Of a stretch of DNA of 64,000 nt, positions 32,359-41,674 are shown piece by piece. The stretch spans positions 124,001-188,000 of the forward strand of contig NZ_JAIUCY010000002.1 of NCBI RefSeq assembly GCF_020179755.1. The letters are read 5' to 3'. Position 1 is the stretch's first letter. Each line of letters opens with the position of its first letter. The stretch is from Herbaspirillum sp. alder98. GTDB taxonomy: Bacteria; Pseudomonadota; Gammaproteobacteria; Burkholderiales; Burkholderiaceae_D. The translations under genes and the position numbers were made by a program. The notes beneath the pieces were generated by a model. The model saw nothing but the letters and a program-made list of their open reading frames with translations. It was not told where the DNA came from and made no database searches.

Positions 32359-34560
32359 ATGATTGAATACCAGGAGCCGGCGCAGCAGGGGCAGGCGGGC
32401 GCACACGGCGAGGGTGGCGGTGCCGGTCTGAAGGCACTTCTGATGATGGCCAGCTTCCACGGAATCGCGGCTGACGAGGCCAGGCTCAGGCATCAGTTCG
32501 GGCAGGAAGCATTTTCTACGCAGACTATCCTGCTCGCTGCGCGTGAGCTGGGCATGAGCGCGCGTCTGGTCAGGCAGTTGCCGCAGCGACTGGCGCAGGC
32601 GCCGCTGCCGGCAATCGGTCTCGGGCGCGACGGCGCCTGGTTTGTACTGGCCAAGGTGGACGCGGCCGATCCGGCCAATGCCCGCGTGCTGGTGCAGTAT
32701 CCGGGGGAAGCACCGCGCGTGCTGGCGATGGCGCAGTTCCTGTCCGTGTGGAGCGGGGAGTTGATCTTCTTCACCAGCAAGGCCAGTTACCTGGGCGAAT
32801 TGCGCAAGTTCGACTTCAGCTGGTTCATCCCGGCAGTGGTGAAATACCGTCGGCTGCTGGGAGAAGTGCTGCTGATTTCGCTGGTGCTGCAACTCATCGG
32901 GCTGATCACGCCGATGTTCTTCCAGGTGGTGATGGACAAGGTGCTGGTCAACCATGCGCTCAAGACCTTGAATGTAATCGCCATCGGACTGGTGTGCGCC
33001 ATCGTGTTCGAGGCCTTGCTCACAGGTATCCGCACTTACGTGTTTTCTCGCACCAGCAGCAAGATCGACGTGGAGCTCGGAGCTCGTCTGTTTCAGCATC
33101 TTCTCGCGTTGCCTGTCGCTTATTTCCAAGCACGTCGGGTGGGCGATTCCGTTGCCCGGGTACAGGAACTGGAAAACATCAGGTCTTTCCTGACGGGCAA
33201 CGCCGTCACGCTCGTCCTCGACCTTGCATTTTCGGTAGTCTTCATTGCCGTCATGCTTTGGTACAGCGTCTGGCTGACCTGCATCGTGCTGGCTTCGATT
33301 CCGGTCTACCTGCTGTTGTCGCTGACCTTCACGCCGGTGCTGCGCGCGCGCCTGGATGAGAAATTCAATCGCGGGGCGGAGAACCAGTCCTTTCTGGTGG
33401 AGACCATCGGCGGTATCGACACGGTCAAGGCGATGGCGGCGGAGCCGCGCTGGCAGCAACGCTGGGAGCGTCAACTGGCTTCCTACGTGAAGGCCGGCCT
33501 GGCCGTGAACAACGTGGCGCTGCTGGCTGGCGGAGGCGTCACTCTGGTCAGCAAGCTGGTGACGGCGTTGATCATGTGGTTCGGCGCAACCTATGTCATT
33601 GACGGCGACATGACGGTGGGAGAGCTGGTTGCCTTCAATATGCTGTCCGGGCAAGTCGCGGCGCCGATCTTGCGGCTGGCGCAGCTGTGGAATGATTTTC
33701 AACAGGTTGGTATTTCCATGAGCCGGTTAGGCGACATTCTGAATGCGCGCACTGAAACCGTCGGCCAGAAGGCCCATCTGCCGCGCGTTGTCGGGCAGAT
33801 CGAATTTGATCGCGTGAGTTTTCGCTATCGTGCCGATGCAGCAGAAGTCCTGCGCGAAGTGAGCATCAAGATCATGCCCGGGGAAGTCATTGGCATCGTC
33901 GGGAGATCGGGCTCCGGCAAGAGCACGCTGACCCGGCTGGCACAGCGGCTTTATGTGCCGGAGCGCGGACGGGTGCTGGTTGATGGCCAGGATATCGCCG
34001 TTATCGACACCGCTTCGCTGCGCCGGCAGGTGGGGGTGGTATTGCAAGAAAACATGCTGTTCAACCGCTCGATCCGGGACAATATTGCGGTGAGCAATCC
34101 AGCCATGTCGCTGGAAGCCGTGATCCAGGCTGCGACGCTGGCCGGGGCCCACGAGTTCATCTGCGAATTGCCGGAGGCCTACGACACCATCGTGGGTGAA
34201 CACGGCACCGGACTGTCAGGCGGACAGCGCCAGCGCGTGGCGATTGCGCGCGCCCTGGTGGGGGATCCACGAATCCTGATCTTCGACGAGGCTACCAGCG
34301 CGCTGGACTACGAGTCGGAAAAGATCGTCCAGGACAACATGCGCGCCATCTGCCGCGGGCGCACGGTGCTGATCATTGCGCACCGGCTTTCGGCGGTGCG
34401 GGACGCCAACCGGATTGTCGTCATGGATCGCGGGCAAGTTGCCGAGATAGGATCGCATGACGAGTTGGTGGCGATGCCGGCCGGCATCTATCGGCACCTG
34501 TACCAGTTGCAGCAGGGCGTGCGTACCGCGCCGCTGGACGCTGTGGGAGTTGCCGGATGA
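32359..34560 (+). CDS. HlyB-type type I secretion ABC transporter
   Basis: Inner-membrane ABC exporter, 733 residues, that recognises and drives export of the giant RTX protein. The N-terminal 130 or so residues are a C39-like domain (LKALLMMASFHGIAADEARL; LPAIGLGRDGAWFVLAKVD) in which no Cys occupies the catalytic position, so it is a substrate-docking CLD as in HlyB rather than a leader peptidase. The membrane domain follows (about 165-440), then the nucleotide-binding domain with Walker A GRSGSGKST, signature LSGGQRQRVAIARAL, Walker B ILIFDEATSALD and the switch histidine in IIAHR. The ATG has GGTGAGAG about 9 bases upstream, and the stop overlaps the HlyD gene start by 4 bases. The gene is intact. 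Confidence 0.95.
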   Translation: MIEYQEPAQQGQAGAHGEGGGAGLKALLMMASFHGIAADEARLRHQFGQEAFSTQTILLAARELGMSARLVRQLPQRLAQAPLPAIGLGRDGAWFVLAKVDAADPANARVLVQYPGEAPRVLAMAQFLSVWSGELIFFTSKASYLGELRKFDFSWFIPAVVKYRRLLGEVLLISLVLQLIGLITPMFFQVVMDKVLVNHALKTLNVIAIGLVCAIVFEALLTGIRTYVFSRTSSKIDVELGARLFQHLLALPVAYFQARRVGDSVARVQELENIRSFLTGNAVTLVLDLAFSVVFIAVMLWYSVWLTCIVLASIPVYLLLSLTFTPVLRARLDEKFNRGAENQSFLVETIGGIDTVKAMAAEPRWQQRWERQLASYVKAGLAVNNVALLAGGGVTLVSKLVTALIMWFGATYVIDGDMTVGELVAFNMLSGQVAAPILRLAQLWNDFQQVGISMSRLGDILNARTETVGQKAHLPRVVGQIEFDRVSFRYRADAAEVLREVSIKIMPGEVIGIVGRSGSGKSTLTRLAQRLYVPERGRVLVDGQDIAVIDTASLRRQVGVVLQENMLFNRSIRDNIAVSNPAMSLEAVIQAATLAGAHEFICELPEAYDTIVGEHGTGLSGGQRQRVAIARALVGDPRILIFDEATSALDYESEKIVQDNMRAICRGRTVLIIAHRLSAVRDANRIVVMDRGQVAEIGSHDELVAMPAGIYRHLYQLQQGVRTAPLDAVGVAG

Positions 34561-35900
34561 GCTTGCGATACCGTGTGGCTGCGATCGGCCATTTGCTGCG
34601 GCACTATGGCGAGGTATTCGTTCACTATTGGCGTCGGCGGCAGTCGATGGACCGTGCCCCGCTGACTTCATCCGAGGCTGAATTCTTGCCTGCGGCGCTG
34701 GCGTTGCAGGAGCAGCCGATTTCTTCCACTGCCAGGATCACCGCGCGCGTGCTCATGGCCTTGCTTGCCTGCGCGTTGCTGTGGTCCATTTTTGGCAGAA
34801 TGGACATCATCGTCAACGCTGGCGGCAAGCTCATTCCTTCTGGCTATACCAAGACCATTACGTCGGTGGATGTGGCTGCGGTCAAAACTCTGCATGTCTT
34901 CGAGGGAAAACAAGTGCAACAAGGAGACTTGCTTCTTGAGCTGGATAGCAGCGCACCGGACGCCGAACACGACAGGGCAGCAGGCGAGCGCAGCGCAGCA
35001 TTGATGCAGGCGGCCCGGGCTCAGGCCCTATTGCGCGCCATTGCCACACGAAGCGCGCCGCTCCTGCCGCCGACGCACGGTGTCGATAAGCTATTGCGGC
35101 AAGCTGCTCAGGCGCATGTGGAAGGACAATATGCCGATTTCAATGCGCGTCTGTCGCGTATCGATAGCGATATCGGGCGTTTCGCAGCGGCGTTGCCGCT
35201 GGCAGTACGGCGTGCTGAAGACTACAGGATTCTGGCTGCAGATCATGATGTGCCCATCCACGCATGGATGGAGAAGGAGCAGGCGCGCATGGATCTGCAG
35301 GGGCAGTTGAACAACGCCAGGGCGGAGCGGGCAGTATTGGTGGCACAGGTCAAGAAGGAAGCCTACGATGCCTTGACCGAAGGCGAGAAGGCCGCCGCAT
35401 CCAGCCAGCAGGAAGCGCTGCGCGCGGGCAGTCATAGCCGCTTGCTGCAATTGCGGGCGCCCGTCAGCGGCACGGTGCAACAACTGGTGGTGCATACGCA
35501 AGGAAGTGCGGTGCCGTCGGCTCAGCCCTTGATGTTGATCGTGCCGCGCCAGGGTGGGGTGGAAGTGGAAGCCTTCCTGGAGAACAAGGACGTGGGGTTC
35601 GTACAAGAAGGGCAGGCTGCCATGATCAAGGTGGATGCTTTCGAGTACACGAAGTATGGCGTGGTGCCAGCGGTGGTCACCAATGTTTCGCGCGACGCCA
35701 TTCAGGATGAAAAACGTGGCCTTATCTATGCGGTGAAGATGAAACTGGAGCGTCCCGAGATCCAGATCGGCGACAGGCTGGTGGCGCTGGCGCCGGGCAT
35801 GTCGGTCAGTGCGGAAATTCGGACAGGAACGCGCCGCGTCATCGAATACGTCTTGTCTCCTTTGCTGCAGCATCAGAGGGAGGCGTTAAGTGAACGTTAG
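34557..35900 (+). CDS. HlyD-family membrane fusion protein
   Basis: Periplasmic adaptor of the type I secretion system, 447 residues. A cytoplasmic N-terminus of about 65 residues is followed by one membrane helix (ARVLMALLACALLWSIFGRMD, about 62-83). The lipoyl-like beta half-motif (GGKLIPSGYTKTITSVDVAAVKTLHVFEGKQVQQGDLLLELDS) is next, then a long alpha-helical hairpin rich in Ala, Gln and Arg (about 135-290), the second lipoyl half (LLQLRAPVSGTVQQLVVHTQG), and a beta-barrel region (VEAFLENKDVGFVQEGQAAMIKVDAFEYTKYG). The C-terminal GMSVSAEIRTGTRRVIEYVLSPL is typical of HlyD. It overlaps the ABC gene by 4 bases and the TolC gene by 11 bases. Confidence 0.95.
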   Translation: MSLRYRVAAIGHLLRHYGEVFVHYWRRRQSMDRAPLTSSEAEFLPAALALQEQPISSTARITARVLMALLACALLWSIFGRMDIIVNAGGKLIPSGYTKTITSVDVAAVKTLHVFEGKQVQQGDLLLELDSSAPDAEHDRAAGERSAALMQAARAQALLRAIATRSAPLLPPTHGVDKLLRQAAQAHVEGQYADFNARLSRIDSDIGRFAAALPLAVRRAEDYRILAADHDVPIHAWMEKEQARMDLQGQLNNARAERAVLVAQVKKEAYDALTEGEKAAASSQQEALRAGSHSRLLQLRAPVSGTVQQLVVHTQGSAVPSAQPLMLIVPRQGGVEVEAFLENKDVGFVQEGQAAMIKVDAFEYTKYGVVPAVVTNVSRDAIQDEKRGLIYAVKMKLERPEIQIGDRLVALAPGMSVSAEIRTGTRRVIEYVLSPLLQHQREALSER

Positions 35901-37359
35901 CCGTGCGATCATAAAACGTTGTTTCCCGCTTGGTGCAGTGCTGCTGATATCGTTGCTCTCTTACGCTGTTTCCGGGGCTTCCCATGCGCTGGATTTATCG
36001 TGGTCCGATCCTCTGTTATCAGAACCACCGGAAATGAAAGAAGGAGCGTTGGGCTCCTATGGCAGCTCCAGAATGTCGTGCCCGGAGAGTCGGGATGAAA
36101 AGGCCGAACTGGCGTTGATCGAGGCCATCGATCTGGCTCTTTGTCGCAACGCCAAGATAGCCGCCGCCTGGGCAGACATGAAAACCCAGGCGGCCGCGCT
36201 GGGCGAGGCGCGTGCGGCGTATCTACCGACGATGGCAGGAACCTTGAGCCGGGTGCACGACAGAACCAATTATCCGGGCTCCCGATTCGCATCGTCCGAT
36301 ATCCAGAGCAACACGGCGTATATCAATCTGACCTGGCGCCTGCTGGATTTCGGCGGACGTGACGCCAATCATCGGGCAGCTCGGGCGTCACTGGATGCTG
36401 CGCTGGCATCTTATGACGCCACGGTGCAAAAGACTCTTTCCAGTGTTATCGAAGTCTATTTCGAAACCCGCCGCAGCTACTTCAGCTGGAAGATGTTCGG
36501 CCAAACGGAAGAGGCTGCGCAAAAGACCTGGCTTGCAGCGCAGCGCCGGGAGGCGGGCGGATTCGGCGCCAGAAGCGATACCTTGCAAGCCAGGGCGGCG
36601 CTGGCCAAGGCCAGCCTGAGCAAAATCAGGGCGGAAGGAGAGTTCAAGAAAAGCCAGGCGACGCTTTTCTACCATACCGGCTTGCCGGCGCACTCCGGAT
36701 TGATGTTTGCGCCAGAGCTGCCGTTGCACAATGTCATGCCCAGGCAGACGCTGGATCAATGGTTAGTGGAGGTGCAGGCGCACCATCCGGCCATCGTGGC
36801 GGCGCAATTGCAGCTCGATGCTGCGCGCGAGCGCATCCACGTGGCGCGCTCGGAGGGCGCTCCTACCGTTGACCTGACCGGCAGCATCTATCAGAACGGA
36901 CGCCCCGGCCAAGGGGTGACGCCTACTAATACACGCGAAGTCGTGGTCGGCGTGGTGCTCAATATCCCTATCTTCGATGGATTTTCCCGTACCTACAAGA
37001 TACGAGGCGCAATGGCCCAAGAAGAACTAAAGGCACAGGAACTGGTGGAGGCGGGCCGTCAGGTGACGGCCGATGCAATAAGGGCGCATGCCGATGCTAC
37101 CGCCGCATGGAGTAATTTGGAAATGTCGGTCACGTTGCGAGCAGCCGCCGAGGATGCATTGGCCAGCGTGCAGCGCAAGTTCGAACGTGGCGCTGCGGAT
37201 ATCGTCGAGGTGCTTGCGAGTCAATCGGCCATGATCGATGCCCAGCAGGAGAGTCTGCGTTGCGTAAATGAATGGATGACAGCGCGCTTGCGCCTGCTGA
37301 CATTCTCGGGTGCATGGAAAAAGCAAGAGCTTCGAGAGACGGTGAATCAGTTGAATTGA
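35890..37359 (+). CDS. TolC-family outer-membrane channel
   Basis: Trimeric outer-membrane and periplasmic tunnel, 489 residues, starting at GTG 35890 inside the end of the HlyD gene. The signal peptide is within the first 33 residues (AVLLISLLSYAVSGASHA). Two TolC repeats are visible: the first with ALIEAIDLALCRNAKIAAAWADM, ALGEARAAYLPTMAGTL and NLTWRLLDFGGRDANHRAA, the second with HPAIVAAQLQLDAARERIHVARSE-like helices, APTVDLTGS and VVLNIPIFDGFSRTYKIRGA. This is the TolC/CyaE arrangement with aromatic or Gly turns before each beta pair. It completes the export route of the giant RTX protein and is the last gene of the operon. No clear terminator is seen in the 79 bases that follow. Confidence 0.93.
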   Translation: MNVSRAIIKRCFPLGAVLLISLLSYAVSGASHALDLSWSDPLLSEPPEMKEGALGSYGSSRMSCPESRDEKAELALIEAIDLALCRNAKIAAAWADMKTQAAALGEARAAYLPTMAGTLSRVHDRTNYPGSRFASSDIQSNTAYINLTWRLLDFGGRDANHRAARASLDAALASYDATVQKTLSSVIEVYFETRRSYFSWKMFGQTEEAAQKTWLAAQRREAGGFGARSDTLQARAALAKASLSKIRAEGEFKKSQATLFYHTGLPAHSGLMFAPELPLHNVMPRQTLDQWLVEVQAHHPAIVAAQLQLDAARERIHVARSEGAPTVDLTGSIYQNGRPGQGVTPTNTREVVVGVVLNIPIFDGFSRTYKIRGAMAQEELKAQELVEAGRQVTADAIRAHADATAAWSNLEMSVTLRAAAEDALASVQRKFERGAADIVEVLASQSAMIDAQQESLRCVNEWMTARLRLLTFSGAWKKQELRETVNQLN

Positions 37360-37438
37360 TGCAGATTTGAGTGCCGAGTAACTGTCTCCTGGGATGATGC
37401 CGCCGGGGCGCCGAGCGTACCGTGCTGCTGATGGCGCG

Positions 37439-38374
37439 CTACGGTTTCTGAACGGTGGGCGGCGCCTTGGCGGGCGCGCCAAACCGTTCTTCATAAATCC
37501 TTGCCAGCCAGTCGATGAACACCCGTACCCGCGGCGACAGCTGGCGGTGATACGGATAGAGCGCTGCCAGCGGCATGTCCGGACTCTTCCATTGATCCAG
37601 CACCTCGACCAGGCGGCCAGCGCGCAGATGGTCTTCGACGCGGTAGCGCGGCAACTGGACCAGGCCGCATCCACGCAGTGCGCATACGCTGTAGTTCTCG
37701 GCATCATTGGTGGCCATCCAGCCCCCCGCCATGTAGCTGCGGGTTTCGCCATCCACGACCAGGTCAAGTCCGTAGTGCACCGTATTGCCGCTCGAGAAAA
37801 AGCCCACCGCCTGATGGCTCTGCAGCTCATCGGGATGCCCTGGCATGCCGAAGCGGGTCAGGTAGTCGGGACTGGCGCAGATCAGCTGCGGCATCGATGT
37901 CAGGCGGCGGGCCACCAGCGTCGAATCCTTTGGGATGCCGGCGCGGATGACGCAATCGACGCCTTCGCGCACCAGATCGATCAGGCGGTCGCCGCTGCTG
38001 ACCACCAGGTTGATGCCGGGATAGCGATGGCGGAAGTCGTCGATCCTCGGCAGCACGATGTGGGCAGCATGCACGCTGGACATATCCACCCGCAGCGTGC
38101 CGCGCGGGTTGGCGGCGACATGCTGCAGCGAGCTCTCGGCGTCGTCCAGTTCGTTGAGCACCTGGACGCAGCGCTCATAGAACGCCTGCCCGTCCAGCGT
38201 CGGGCGTACCTGGCGCGTGGTGCGGTCGAGCAGCCGCGTGCTCAGCCTGGCCTCCAGTTGCTTGATGGCATGGGTGGCCGTGGCGCGGGGAATCTCCAGC
38301 GCGGCTGCGGCGCGGCTGAAGCTGCCCAGTTCGACGATGCGGGTGAAGAGTTGCAGGGAGTCGAAGCGATCCAT
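37439..38374 (-). CDS. LysR-family transcriptional regulator
   Basis: DNA-binding regulator of 311 residues, normal for the family. The N-terminal winged helix-turn-helix (MDRFDSLQLFTRIVELGSFSRAAAALEIPRATATHAIKQLEARLS split over residues 1-45) is followed by a linker helix and the periplasmic-binding-protein-like effector domain (TLRVDMSSVHAAHIVLPRI; GDRLIDLVREGVDCVIRAG; GWMATNDAENYSVCALRGCG; LAALYPYHRQLSPRVRVFIDWL). The TRQVRPTLDGQAFYERC region places it in the group that commonly controls a divergent oxidoreductase gene. It is divergent from the SDR gene at 38495, with a shared AT-rich promoter region holding an imperfect inverted repeat. The effector molecule is unknown. Confidence 0.93.
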   Translation of the reverse strand: MDRFDSLQLFTRIVELGSFSRAAAALEIPRATATHAIKQLEARLSTRLLDRTTRQVRPTLDGQAFYERCVQVLNELDDAESSLQHVAANPRGTLRVDMSSVHAAHIVLPRIDDFRHRYPGINLVVSSGDRLIDLVREGVDCVIRAGIPKDSTLVARRLTSMPQLICASPDYLTRFGMPGHPDELQSHQAVGFFSSGNTVHYGLDLVVDGETRSYMAGGWMATNDAENYSVCALRGCGLVQLPRYRVEDHLRAGRLVEVLDQWKSPDMPLAALYPYHRQLSPRVRVFIDWLARIYEERFGAPAKAPPTVQKP

Positions 38375-38382
38375 CGAGTCGA

Positions 38383-38447
38383 TTGTTGTGTTTGGTTGGA
38401 TTTATATGACAATTTAGTATTATTTATTTCTAACCAATAAACAACAA
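38383..38447. promoter_or_regulatory. LysR/SDR divergent promoter with inverted repeat
   Basis: TTGTTGTGTTTGGTTGG at 38383-38399 is nearly the reverse complement of TAACCAATAAACAACAA at 38431-38447. The arms flank an AT-rich core that should hold the -10 and -35 elements of both divergent genes. This arrangement fits a LysR-type regulator that represses itself and controls the neighbouring dehydrogenase. Confidence 0.5.
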
Positions 38448-38494
38448 TAATGTGCTCCACGGGTACTTCGCCCTCTCTTGATAAGGAGCACAGC

Positions 38495-39238
38495 ATGAAT
38501 GCACATCACCCCTCCAAGGTCGCCATCGTCACCGGCGGCTCGCGCGGCATCGGCCAGGCCATTTCACAGCGCCTGGCGGCCGACGGGTTCGCCGTCGTCG
38601 TCAACTATGCCGGCAATGTCGCCCGGGCACACGAAACGGTCGCGGCCATCGAAGCGGCAGGCGGCCGTGCCATCGCCATCCAGGGCGATGTCGCCAGCCC
38701 GGCTGACGTGAAGGCGTTGTTCGAGGGCGCCAAGCAGGCCTATGGCCGCATCGATGTCGTCGTCAACAGCGCAGGCATCATGCCGATGACGCCGATTAAC
38801 GAGGCTGGTCTGGCCGATTTCGACAAGGTCATCGCCACCAATCTGCGCGGCGCTTTCCTGGTGCTGGGCCAGGCGGCGGCGCACCTGGGCGAGGGCGGTC
38901 GCATCATCGCGCTATCCACCAGCGTGATCGCCAAGTCGTTCCCATCCTACGGCCCTTATATCGCCTCCAAGGCTGGCGTCGAGGGCCTGGTCCACGTGCT
39001 GGCCAACGAACTGCGCGGCCGCAACATCACCGTCAATGCCGTCGCCCCGGGCCCCACCGGCACCGACCTGTTCTTCGACGGCAAGACCCCGGAGCAGATC
39101 GCGCAGATCACCAACCTGGCGCCGCTGCAGCGCCTGGGTAGCCCGCAGGATATCGCCGGCGTGGTGTCTTTCCTGGCCGGTCCGGACGGCGCATGGGTCA
39201 ACTCGCAGGTGGTGCGCGCCAACGGCGGCTTTGCTTGA
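38495..39238 (+). CDS. Short-chain dehydrogenase/reductase (SDR)
   Basis: NAD(P)-dependent oxidoreductase of the classical SDR family, 247 residues from ATG 38495, which has AAGGAG 7 bases upstream. The Rossmann glycine motif is TGGSRGIG (about 13-20), the NNAG-type motif reads NSAG with the downstream IMPMTPINE, the active-site Ser is in ALSTSV and the catalytic Tyr/Lys pair in YGPYIASKAG. The segment NAVAPGPTGTDLFFDGKTPEQI and the terminal WVNSQVVRANGGFA are typical of 3-oxoacyl-ACP reductase-like and glucose dehydrogenase-like SDRs. Arg after NYAGN (NVARAH region) suggests NADP preference, but this is weak. The substrate is unknown. Probably controlled by the divergent LysR gene. Confidence 0.92.
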   Translation: MNAHHPSKVAIVTGGSRGIGQAISQRLAADGFAVVVNYAGNVARAHETVAAIEAAGGRAIAIQGDVASPADVKALFEGAKQAYGRIDVVVNSAGIMPMTPINEAGLADFDKVIATNLRGAFLVLGQAAAHLGEGGRIIALSTSVIAKSFPSYGPYIASKAGVEGLVHVLANELRGRNITVNAVAPGPTGTDLFFDGKTPEQIAQITNLAPLQRLGSPQDIAGVVSFLAGPDGAWVNSQVVRANGGFA

Positions 39239-39363
39239 TGCTGGCGTGGGTTTAGGTGGCCTGTTGACGATGGAGTGGGATAAACTAGCGAGTTCGCTGC
39301 ACGGTTCGCGGTTTGATCAAACAGTGACCACATCATTGTCAGCACCACTTCTGGAATCCCCCC

Positions 39364-41559
39364 ATGGAAATCAAAGTCAACTTCCTCGACAAGCTGCGCC
39401 TCGAAGCCAAGTTCGATGACTTCACCGTCATTGCCGACCAGCCTATCCGTTATAAAGGCGATGGCTCGGCGCCGGGACCGTTCGATTATTTTCTGGCTTC
39501 GTCAGCCCTGTGTGCCGCTTACTTCGTGAAGTTGTACTGCAATACACGCAATATCCCGACCGAAAACATCCGCCTGTCGCAAAACAACATCGTCGATCCG
39601 GAAAACCGCTACAAGCAGATCTTCAAGATCCAGGTCGAGCTGCCGGCCGATATTGCCGAAGTGGACCGGCGCGGTATCCTGCGTTCGATCGAGCGCTGTA
39701 CGGTCAAGAAGGTGGTGCAGGAGGGGCCCGACTTTGTCATCGAAGAGGTCGAGAACCTGGATGCCGACGCCCAGGCGCTGCTGGCCTTGACGCCGGCGGC
39801 CGACGCCAGCACCTTCATCGCCGGCAAGGACCTGCCGCTGGAGCAGACCATTGCCAACATGTCCGGCCTGCTGGCGGGGCTGGGCATGAAGATCGAGATC
39901 GCTTCGTGGCGCAATATCGTGCCTAATGTATGGTCGCTGCATATCCGCGATGCGCATTCGCCGATGTGCTTCACCAACGGCAAGGGAGCGACCAAGGAAA
40001 GCGCGCTGGCATCGGCCCTGGGCGAATTCATCGAACGCCTCAATTGCAATCACTTCTATGGCGGCGCGTTCTGGGGTGAGGAAATCGCCAATGCGGCCTT
40101 TGTTCATTATCCCGACGAGCGCTGGTTCAAGCCCGGCCCTGGCGACGCGTTGCCGGCTGAAATCCTGGATGAGTATTGCCGCGACATCTATAACCCCGAC
40201 GGCGAGTTGTTGGCATCGCACCTGGTCGACACCAACTCCGGCAATGCCGAGCGTGGCATCTGTTCGCTGCCGTTTGTCCGGCAGTCGGATGGCGAGGTGG
40301 TGTATTTCCCCTCCAATCTGGTCGAGAACCTGTACGTCAGCAACGGCATGAGCGCCGGCAACACCCTGGCTGAGGCCCAGGTGCAATGCCTTTCCGAAAT
40401 TTTCGAGCGGGCGGTAAAGCGCGAAATCCTGGAGGGTGAAATGGCATTGCCCGATGTGCCGCAGGAGGTGCTGGCGAAATATCCGGGCATCGTGGCCGGG
40501 ATCAAGGCGCTGGAAGAGCAGGGCTTTCCGGTGCTGGTCAAGGATGCCTCGCTGGGCGGGACCTATCCGGTGATGTGCGTGACCCTGATGAATCCGCGCA
40601 CGGGCGGCGTGTTTGCCTCGTTCGGCGCCCATCCGAGCTTCGAGGTGGCGCTCGAACGCAGCCTGACCGAATTGCTGCAGGGACGCAGCTTCGAGGGGCT
40701 CAACGATTTGCCGCAGCCGACCTTCGTCAGCAACGCCGTGACCGAACCGAATAACTTCGTCGAGCACTTCATCGACTCCAGCGGCATCGTGTCGTGGCGC
40801 TTTTTCAGTGCCAAGTCGACTGTCGAGTTTGTCGAGTGGGATTTCTCGGGCCAGGGCGAAAACTCCAACGTCGAGGAGGCCGCGACCCTGTTCGGCATTC
40901 TCGACGACATGGGCAAGCAGAGCTACATGGCCGTATATGACCAGCTAGGCGCCACCGCCTGCCGCATCCTGGTGCCGGATTATTCGGAAGTCTATCCGGT
41001 AGACGACCTGATCTGGGACAACACCAACAAGTCCCTGCTGTTCCGTTCGGACGTGCTGAACCTGCATCGCCTGGATGACGACAGCCTGGCAGCGTTGCTG
41101 GAGCGGCTGGAAAACAGCGAGCTGGACGAGTATTCCGACATTGCCACTCTGATCGGCGTCGAATTTGACGAGAATACCGACTGGGGTCAGTTGACCGTGC
41201 TCGAATTGAAGCTGCTGATCCAGTTGGCCTTGAAGCAGTTCGAAGAGGCGCATGAGTCGGTCGGCGCCTTCCTGCAATACAACGATAACTCGGTCGAGCG
41301 CGGCTTGTTCTACCAGGCCTTGAATGTGGTGCTCGAAGTGCTGCTGGATGACGATCTTGAACTGGACGACTACGAAGTCAACTTCCGGCGCATGTTCGGT
41401 AATGCCCGCATGGATGCGGCCATGGGCTCGGTGGACGGCAGCGTGCGGTTCTTCGGGTTGACGCCGACCAGCATGCAGCTGGAAGGACTCGACCGCCACC
41501 ATCGGCTGATCGACAGCTACCGCAAGTTGCATGCGGCGCGGGCCAGGGCGGCGGCGTGA
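39364..41559 (+). CDS. OsmC-YcaO fusion protein
   Basis: Protein of 731 residues joining two domains. Residues 1 to about 135 are an OsmC-like domain (IRYKGDGSAPGPFDYFLASSALCAAYFVKLYC), the fold of peroxiredoxin-like proteins. From about 150 the protein is a YcaO domain (FTNGKGATKESALASALGEFIERLNCNHFYGG; SNGMSAGNTLAEAQVQCLSEIFERAVKREI; GGVFASFGAHPSFEVALERSLTELLQGR), in which the Glu-rich SALGEFIER and SEIFER motifs are the ATP/Mg-binding hallmarks of YcaO enzymes. A C-terminal helical extension of about 170 residues follows. YcaO enzymes activate amide backbones with ATP; E. coli YcaO is linked to RimO-dependent thiomethylation of ribosomal protein S12. No RiPP precursor or dehydrogenase gene is adjacent, so a housekeeping role is more likely than peptide natural-product synthesis. 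Confidence 0.9.
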   Translation: MEIKVNFLDKLRLEAKFDDFTVIADQPIRYKGDGSAPGPFDYFLASSALCAAYFVKLYCNTRNIPTENIRLSQNNIVDPENRYKQIFKIQVELPADIAEVDRRGILRSIERCTVKKVVQEGPDFVIEEVENLDADAQALLALTPAADASTFIAGKDLPLEQTIANMSGLLAGLGMKIEIASWRNIVPNVWSLHIRDAHSPMCFTNGKGATKESALASALGEFIERLNCNHFYGGAFWGEEIANAAFVHYPDERWFKPGPGDALPAEILDEYCRDIYNPDGELLASHLVDTNSGNAERGICSLPFVRQSDGEVVYFPSNLVENLYVSNGMSAGNTLAEAQVQCLSEIFERAVKREILEGEMALPDVPQEVLAKYPGIVAGIKALEEQGFPVLVKDASLGGTYPVMCVTLMNPRTGGVFASFGAHPSFEVALERSLTELLQGRSFEGLNDLPQPTFVSNAVTEPNNFVEHFIDSSGIVSWRFFSAKSTVEFVEWDFSGQGENSNVEEAATLFGILDDMGKQSYMAVYDQLGATACRILVPDYSEVYPVDDLIWDNTNKSLLFRSDVLNLHRLDDDSLAALLERLENSELDEYSDIATLIGVEFDENTDWGQLTVLELKLLIQLALKQFEEAHESVGAFLQYNDNSVERGLFYQALNVVLEVLLDDDLELDDYEVNFRRMFGNARMDAAMGSVDGSVRFFGLTPTSMQLEGLDRHHRLIDSYRKLHAARARAAA

Positions 41560-41674
41560 AGTAATTTTTTGAGATATTTCGATTAAAACCGATTAAAACT
41601 TTAACAATCGATTTCGATAGATTGATAGGCCATGATTTGCCGGTAGTATCGGCAGCCGTGAGCAAGAGATTGTA

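Noticed and set aside
32335..33702. 455-codon open frame antisense to the HlyB-type gene
   Set aside because: Shadow frame of a complete ABC exporter; composition is artefactual.
39364..41559. RiPP biosynthetic cluster around the YcaO gene
   Set aside because: No precursor peptide, dehydrogenase, protease or transporter gene lies nearby.
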